Of a DNA stretch of 64,000 bases, positions 61,209 to 64,000 are shown piece after piece. The notes under the pieces were generated by a model that had not been told where the DNA came from, did no database searches, and worked only from the letters and a program-made list of their open reading frames with translations. The stretch lies in contig CAVTJO010000005.1 of assembly GCA_963734955.1 (NCBI GenBank), forward strand, positions 248,001 through 312,000, written 5' to 3'. Every line of letters starts with the position of its first letter. The stretch's first letter is position 1. Position numbers and translations under genes: made by a program. The DNA comes from UBA11986 sp963734955 (GTDB taxonomy: Bacteria; Bacteroidota; Ignavibacteria; UBA10030; UBA6906).

Positions 61209-61241
61209 AGAGGCGACCAGCAGGGAACACTGGCCGCCTCT
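61209..61241. terminator. Hairpin between the CDF region and korC
   Basis: AGAGGCGACCAG pairs with CTGGCCGCCTCT (one mismatch) around a 9-base loop. It lies 21 bases past the korC stop on the minus strand. No clear T-tract on either strand, so its use as an intrinsic terminator is uncertain. Confidence 0.5.
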
Positions 61242-61261
61242 TATGGCAAAAAAAACGTGGG

Positions 61262-61822
61262 TTACACGGTAACTCCCCCCGCCATCTCCTCAACGCCGTA
61301 TTCATAGCCCTTCTCGAATGCCTTCGTGTTGAGTTCCTCTGTCCCCTTCGGCACCGAAGCCAACACTGCCTGCTCCATCGCCTTCCTACTGACAACGTGT
61401 GTTACCGCAGTCAGAAATCCCATCATTACAATATTCACCACCAGCTTCTTTCCGAGTTCCTCGGCGATACGTGTCGCGGGAATTGAGAAGTGCTTGATGT
61501 CTTTCCGCAGGTTGTGAGGCTGTACGAGCTCTTCTTCCGTGATCAATACGCCCCCCGGAGCAAGTTCCGGAGTGAACTTCGTGTATGCTTCCTGCGACAT
61601 GACGATCATGATTTCAGGCGAAACAATGTATGGATACGCAATCGGCTCGCCCGAGACAATTACCTGAGCGCTGCATGAACTCCCGCGTGCCTCCGGTCCG
61701 AATGCCTGGATCATCGTTGCATGCTTGTTGTCGTAGATCGACGCGGCCCTTCCGATGATATAGCCGCTCAGAATGACTCCCTGCCCTCCAAAGCCGCCGA
61801 CCTTTATCTCAGTTCTTGCCAT
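61262..61822 (-). CDS. korC: 2-oxoacid:ferredoxin oxidoreductase, gamma subunit
   Basis: A 186-residue gamma subunit of a 2-oxoglutarate (or other 2-oxoacid) ferredoxin oxidoreductase: IKVGGFGGQGVILSGYIIGR at the N terminus and IQAFGPEARGSSCSAQVIVS, both family signatures. It begins 3 bases after the korB stop. With KorA and KorB it oxidises 2-oxoacids to acyl-CoA with reduction of ferredoxin, or runs in reverse in a reductive TCA cycle. Confidence 0.92.
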   Translation of the reverse strand: MARTEIKVGGFGGQGVILSGYIIGRAASIYDNKHATMIQAFGPEARGSSCSAQVIVSGEPIAYPYIVSPEIMIVMSQEAYTKFTPELAPGGVLITEEELVQPHNLRKDIKHFSIPATRIAEELGKKLVVNIVMMGFLTAVTHVVSRKAMEQAVLASVPKGTEELNTKAFEKGYEYGVEEMAGGVTV

Positions 61823-61825
61823 TTC

Positions 61826-62701
61826 CTAACCTTTGTATGGTACGTAGTTATCACCAAGCTTCTGTTGATAGAACTCGTTCATTGCATCGAGATATGTCGG
61901 ACGCTCTTTGTCAACGAACTTCCCGACGACGATCTTTCCCTGGAAGTCCAACGGGATGGTTTTCGTGTCTGCCCCGTTTCTGATTTCACTGTTGTCCTTG
62001 TAATAGACCATCTGATCAAGCCCGTCGCCAAGCTTGTTCCTTCTGCTGTACAGTGTCGGGCAAGGGGCAAGCACTTCGATGAACGTGAATCCCTTCTTTC
62101 CGAGAGCCTCTTTGATGGATTTGGTTAAATGACGGACGTGGAATGCGGTCCAGCGTGCCACGTACACTGCTCCACATGACTCGGCAAGATACGGAAGATT
62201 GAACGACTGCTCGTAATTGCCGTACGGTGTAGTGGAAGCCGTCGCAGAAAGTGGCGTCGTGGGAGCAACCTGCCCGCCGGTCATGCCATAGATGAAGTTG
62301 TTGACAAGGATGACCGTCATGTCCACGTTGCGACGTGCAGCGTGGATAAAATGGTTACCTCCGATTGCAGTGAGATCCCCATCACCACTGTAGACGACAA
62401 CCTTCAGTTCAGGATTGGCGAGCTTGAGGCCCGTCGCAAACGGAATTGCCCGTCCATGAGTTGTGTGGAATGAATCGAGATTGATGTATCCTGCCACGCG
62501 CCCTGTACAGCCAATGCCGGAAACCACCGCAACCTTCTGAAGGTCAAGGCCGCTCGTCTCAAGTGCATGGGCAAAGCAGTTTACCGTGGTTCCAATGCCG
62601 CATCCCGGACACCAGATGTGAGGCATGCGCTCCATACGCAGGAACGATTCCACCGTATTGACCGGAACACTTTCCTCGATCTCAAATAGCTCTTCTGCCA
62701 T
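61826..62701 (-). CDS. korB: 2-oxoacid:ferredoxin oxidoreductase, beta subunit
   Basis: A 291-residue thiamine pyrophosphate-binding beta subunit. WCPGCGIGTTVN and the TPP/Mg motif GDGDLTAIGGNHFIHAARRN ... NNFIYGMTGGQ are intact. Cys residues in CPGCG and a later ACPTLYSRRN region fit an Fe-S cluster site. It is positioned between korA (6 bases) and korC (3 bases). The 2-oxoglutarate assignment over pyruvate rests on general resemblance and is moderate. Confidence 0.93.
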   Translation of the reverse strand: MAEELFEIEESVPVNTVESFLRMERMPHIWCPGCGIGTTVNCFAHALETSGLDLQKVAVVSGIGCTGRVAGYINLDSFHTTHGRAIPFATGLKLANPELKVVVYSGDGDLTAIGGNHFIHAARRNVDMTVILVNNFIYGMTGGQVAPTTPLSATASTTPYGNYEQSFNLPYLAESCGAVYVARWTAFHVRHLTKSIKEALGKKGFTFIEVLAPCPTLYSRRNKLGDGLDQMVYYKDNSEIRNGADTKTIPLDFQGKIVVGKFVDKERPTYLDAMNEFYQQKLGDNYVPYKG

Positions 62702-62707
62702 GATTGA

Positions 62708-63868
62708 TTATCCCTTTGCACATTCCTTGATGACCGTGTAAATATCCTTTGGATTGTGAACAGTTCCGCCTGCGTGACCGACCAGTTCAACGCGAGCCTT
62801 GCCGCTTGCGCATCGTTCGACTTCATACACAATCTGCCCGAGGTTCAACTCCGGGACAACGAACGCCTTCGCCTTGTGGGCAAGCTCTCTGATTCTCTCT
62901 TCCGGGAACGGCCACACCACAACAAGTCGAAGATGTCCGACTTTGATGCCTTCTTTCCTCGCTTGCTCAATTGCCGGGATCGATGTACGCGATGTGATGC
63001 CGTAGGTTACCACAACGACTTCCGCACCTTCCACCCCATCTTCAACGTACTCGACAATCTTTCCGGAATTATGCTTGATCTTGTTGACAAGTCGCGGGAT
63101 GAGTTTTTCTTGTGTCGGCACCGTCATGCTCGGATAGCCTCGCTCATCGTGAGTTAGTCCCGTCACATGGATGTTATAGCCATCACCTGCCTTCACCATC
63201 ATCGGGACAAGATCGCCGTTCGATTTATACGGCAGATAATCACTCTTGGGACCTTCATAGACCCTGCGGGGAGTTATTTCAATTTGATCAAACGGAGGAA
63301 TCACCACACGCTCCGTCATATGTCCAACACATTCATCCATCATGAAGAGGACTGGAACCCGGTACTGTTCCGAAAGATTGAATGCCTTGATAGTCAGGTC
63401 AAAACACTCCTGAGGAGAATTCGGTGAGAGAGCGATGATGCCGTAATCGCCGTGCGAGCCCCAACGCGCCTGCATCATGTCTCCCTGGGCCGGCTGTGTA
63501 GGCAGTCCGGTCGAAGGGCCTGCACGTTGCACATCAACAAACACGCACGGAGTCTCGGTCATCGCCGCCAAGCCAATGTGCTCCATCATGAGTGAGAAGC
63601 CGGGGCCCGACGTCACCGTCATCGCCTTCTTTCCGCCCCACACCGCGCCCTGAATCGCAATCGATGACGCGATTTCATCCTCCATCTGTATGAACATTCC
63701 GCCGACGTACGGGAAGCGGGACGCAATGCGCTCGACAACTTCTGTGGAAGGAGTGATCGGGTAGCCTGCAACAAATCTGCAACCGGCAGCAAGGGCACCT
63801 TCCGAACAGGCATGGTCACCATCCAGAAAATGGAAACCAGTCAACACACCTTTGGGATCTGCTTTCAC
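62708..63868 (-). CDS. korA: 2-oxoacid:ferredoxin oxidoreductase, alpha subunit
   Basis: A 386-residue alpha subunit: GDHACSEGALAAGCRFVAGY with the following PITPSTEVVE, QMEDEIASSIAIQGAVWGG and GLPTQPAQGDMMQARWGSHG, typical of KorA. The C-terminal part includes LRLVVVWPFPEERIRELAHK and VPELNLGQIVYEVER. Start: GTG at 63868, with GAGGAG seven bases upstream and overlapping the ferredoxin stop (GTGA); the open frame extends upstream through the ferredoxin gene. The gamma domain is separate (korC). Confidence 0.93.
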   Translation of the reverse strand: MKADPKGVLTGFHFLDGDHACSEGALAAGCRFVAGYPITPSTEVVERIASRFPYVGGMFIQMEDEIASSIAIQGAVWGGKKAMTVTSGPGFSLMMEHIGLAAMTETPCVFVDVQRAGPSTGLPTQPAQGDMMQARWGSHGDYGIIALSPNSPQECFDLTIKAFNLSEQYRVPVLFMMDECVGHMTERVVIPPFDQIEITPRRVYEGPKSDYLPYKSNGDLVPMMVKAGDGYNIHVTGLTHDERGYPSMTVPTQEKLIPRLVNKIKHNSGKIVEYVEDGVEGAEVVVVTYGITSRTSIPAIEQARKEGIKVGHLRLVVVWPFPEERIRELAHKAKAFVVPELNLGQIVYEVERCASGKARVELVGHAGGTVHNPKDIYTVIKECAKG

Positions 63869-64000
63869 GTGGCACTCCTCTTGCTTTTCTTCTTGTTGAT
63901 GAACCCATAGATCGCAAAATCCGGACACAGCAAACCGCAGATGTTACACCCATTGCAAAGCTCCTGCGAAATGAGAACCGGAGGATGGTATCCTTTTGCG
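63865..64000 (-). CDS. korD: 4Fe-4S ferredoxin, partial (C-terminal end)
   Basis: The minus strand from the window end encodes AKGYHPPVLISQELCNGCNI, then CGLLCPDFAIYGFINKKKSK and RSAT before a TGA. The cluster motif CxxCxxCxxxCP (CNGCNICGLLCP) is complete. It is the electron-accepting ferredoxin (delta) subunit of the Kor complex, overlapping the korA GTG by 4 bases. The N terminus lies beyond base 64000. Confidence 0.88.
   Translation of the reverse strand, partial: AKGYHPPVLISQELCNGCNICGLLCPDFAIYGFINKKKSKRSAT

Noticed and set aside
1..64000. tRNA, rRNA or riboswitch genes
   Set aside because: No cloverleaf, rRNA stretch or known riboswitch core was recognised in the gaps; a covariance-model search could still find a small RNA.

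Overview
The window looks like a chromosome segment from an uncultivated Gram-negative bacterium of the FCB group (Ignavibacteriota / Kapaibacteriota / Chlorobi relatives). The main evidence is a large set of secreted proteins ending in a type IX secretion (Por/T9SS type A) sorting domain with the motif QNYPNPFNP. Supporting evidence is a recurring upstream motif, TTG-N19-21-TATATT, that resembles the Bacteroidetes promoter, together with SPOR lipoproteins and an oxygen-sensitive 2-oxoacid:ferredoxin oxidoreductase. The placement is an inference; no rRNA or tRNA gene is present to confirm it.

Layout. 0-11.4 kb: M48 peptidase, three small membrane proteins (DUF4870, DUF2752, TM2), a 0.5 kb array of 112-118 bp palindromic tandem repeats, an M16 peptidase pair (active partner frameshifted), a secreted esterase, a GH63-like glucosidase and a ferritin. 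11.6-33.9 kb: a PA0069-type radical SAM gene, then an island of T9SS cargo (M1 aminopeptidase, propeller, FG-GAP and Ycf48-like proteins) around a TonB-plug outer-membrane protein. Several island genes are frameshifted, truncated or reduced to sorting-domain relics. 34-43.8 kb: DUF4143 ATPase, deoC, two SPOR-like lipoproteins, an Ig-like lipoprotein, mltG, a YfhO-family membrane protein and tsaD. 44-50.6 kb: conserved core run rpmB, pgsA, pgpA, cinA, thpR, recA, recX and a PolB-type exonuclease, with a REP-associated transposase wedged between cinA and thpR.

50.7-60.9 kb is a metal-resistance island. An arsenic operon (arsR, arsM, arsN2-arsC, acr3) is followed by a decayed chromate transporter with a PadR regulator and outer-membrane protein. 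Next comes a thiol/metal cassette: ArsR/SmtB regulator, thioredoxin-like protein, ArsP-type permease, second thioredoxin-like protein, exported thioredoxin, CcdA, a small Cys protein and a cation diffusion facilitator. 61.2-64 kb carries ferredoxin-korA-korB-korC on the minus strand, cut by the window end.

The most unusual object is in the arsenic operon. arsC is split by a 1,007-base block of arsA sequence that starts and stops at the same ArsA motif (DTAPTGHT), so the ArsA halves are in permuted order, and removing exactly that block restores an in-frame ArsC. A second theme is short palindromic DNA: at least four families of intergenic palindromes, a tandem REP-like array, and palindromic or duplicated inserts inside T9SS sorting-domain coding sequence. 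About nine frameshift sites occur, nearly all in accessory genes; whether they are real decay or assembly error cannot be settled from the sequence.
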